Assembly: GCA_044225565.1 (NCBI GenBank)
Contig: JBGAIL010000245.1
Span: 1 to 6,047 of the forward strand
Length of the DNA stretch: 6,047 nucleotides
Direction of reading: 5' to 3'
From: CAVXAE01 sp044225565
GTDB lineage: Bacteria > Pseudomonadota > Gammaproteobacteria > Steroidobacterales > Steroidobacteraceae
In this document: positions 5,839 through 6,047 of the stretch, piece after piece
Numbering within the stretch: position 1 is the stretch's first letter
Layout: each line of letters opens with the position of its first letter
Made by a program: the position numbers and the translations under genes
Notes under the pieces: generated by a model
Database searches by the model: none
Told to the model about the DNA's origin: nothing
Seen by the model: only the letters and a program-made list of their open reading frames with translations

Positions 5839-5906
5839 GGCGCCCCCGCCGCGGGGTGGCTCGGCCAGCGCGCAACTGCCTGATCCCCCAAAAGTTTTCC
5901 CGGGAC

Positions 5907-5997
5907 GGAGAGATGGCCGAGTGGTCGAAGGCGCACCCCTGCTAAGGGTGTAAGGGTCAAAAGCCCTTCGAGGGTTCGAATCCCTCTCTCTCCGCCA
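5907..5997 (+). tRNA. tRNA-Ser, anticodon GCU, CCA encoded
   Basis: A complete class II cloverleaf of 91 bases. The 7-bp acceptor stem GGAGAGA (5907-5913) pairs with TCTCTCC (5987-5993), followed by discriminator G and encoded CCA (5995-5997). The D stem is GCC/GGC (5916-5918, 5930-5932). The anticodon stem CACCC/GGGTG (5934-5938, 5946-5950) encloses loop CTGCTAA with anticodon GCT at 5941-5943, which reads AGC and AGU. The long variable arm AAGGG/CCCTT (5952-5956, 5964-5968) is the serine hallmark. The T stem is GAGGG/CCCTC (5970-5974, 5982-5986) around TTCGAAT. All stems pair fully. A tRNA-Ser(GCU) near csrA is conserved in several gammaproteobacteria. Confidence 0.98.
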
Positions 5998-6047
5998 GTC
6001 ATTAATCTTTCGCGCTTTCATCTGCTTAGCGCACGGCGCCCCGATTC

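Noticed and set aside
5660..5875. 72-codon N-terminal extension of the amidase frame
   Set aside because: It would hide the signal peptide, runs back over the tRNA promoter's -10 element, and has no family similarity. The ATG at 5659 has a good ribosome binding site.
5737..6021. 94-codon minus-strand open frame containing RRERDSNPRRAFDPYT
   Set aside because: It is the antisense translation of the tRNA-Ser gene. The RERDSNPR-type string is a well-known artefact of tRNA antisense strands.
6012..6032. GCGCT/AGCGC inverted repeat after the tRNA as a terminator
   Set aside because: Only 5 base pairs around an 11-base loop and no T-run follows; the window ends too soon to judge.
5977..6047. Phage or island attachment site at the tRNA-Ser 3' end
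   Set aside because: tRNA-Ser genes are frequent integration sites, but no integrase or repeat of the tRNA 3' end is visible in the 50 bases that follow.

Overview
This 6,047-base, high-GC window looks like ordinary chromosome from a gammaproteobacterium. The order alaS, lysC, csrA, followed on the same strand by a tRNA-Ser(GCU) gene, is the arrangement I recall for Pseudomonas (alaS-lysC-rsmA-tRNA). E. coli has a shorter form (alaS-csrA-tRNA-Ser). The high GC content and the two extra genes between csrA and the tRNA point away from the enterobacteria. A lineage near Nevskiales/Steroidobacterales or Xanthomonadales is possible, but that is inference and the genus cannot be read from this sequence.

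Layout. Positions 1-1897 hold the last 631 codons of alaS (alanyl-tRNA synthetase), cut off by the left edge. After 13 bases comes lysC (1911-3134), a class II aspartokinase for the lysine/threonine/methionine branch. A 116-base leader with a possible promoter and several GGA (CsrA-type) motifs precedes csrA (3251-3478), the global post-transcriptional regulator. A strong stem-loop follows csrA, then a small predicted lipoprotein with a SnoaL/DUF4440-like domain (3556-4065). Converging on it from the minus strand, with a single base between the stop codons, is an exported amidase-signature hydrolase (5659-4067). The 247 bases beyond the amidase start hold its own upstream region and a good sigma-70-type promoter (TTTACC, 17 bp, TATCAT) for the tRNA-Ser(GCU) gene (5907-5997, CCA encoded). 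The last 50 bases hold nothing I can support.

How it works together. alaS and lysC are probably co-transcribed. csrA may be read from that operon, from its own promoter, or both, and its leader has the features expected for autoregulation by CsrA. The lipoprotein and amidase are accessory, cell-envelope genes set between csrA and the tRNA; nothing shows a functional link between them and their neighbours. I see no mobile element, CRISPR array, phage gene or new defence-type system. The points most worth following are a candidate internal translation start in lysC that would make a separate regulatory beta subunit, an unusual effector loop in the first ACT domain of LysC, and the leader and stem-loop flanking csrA.
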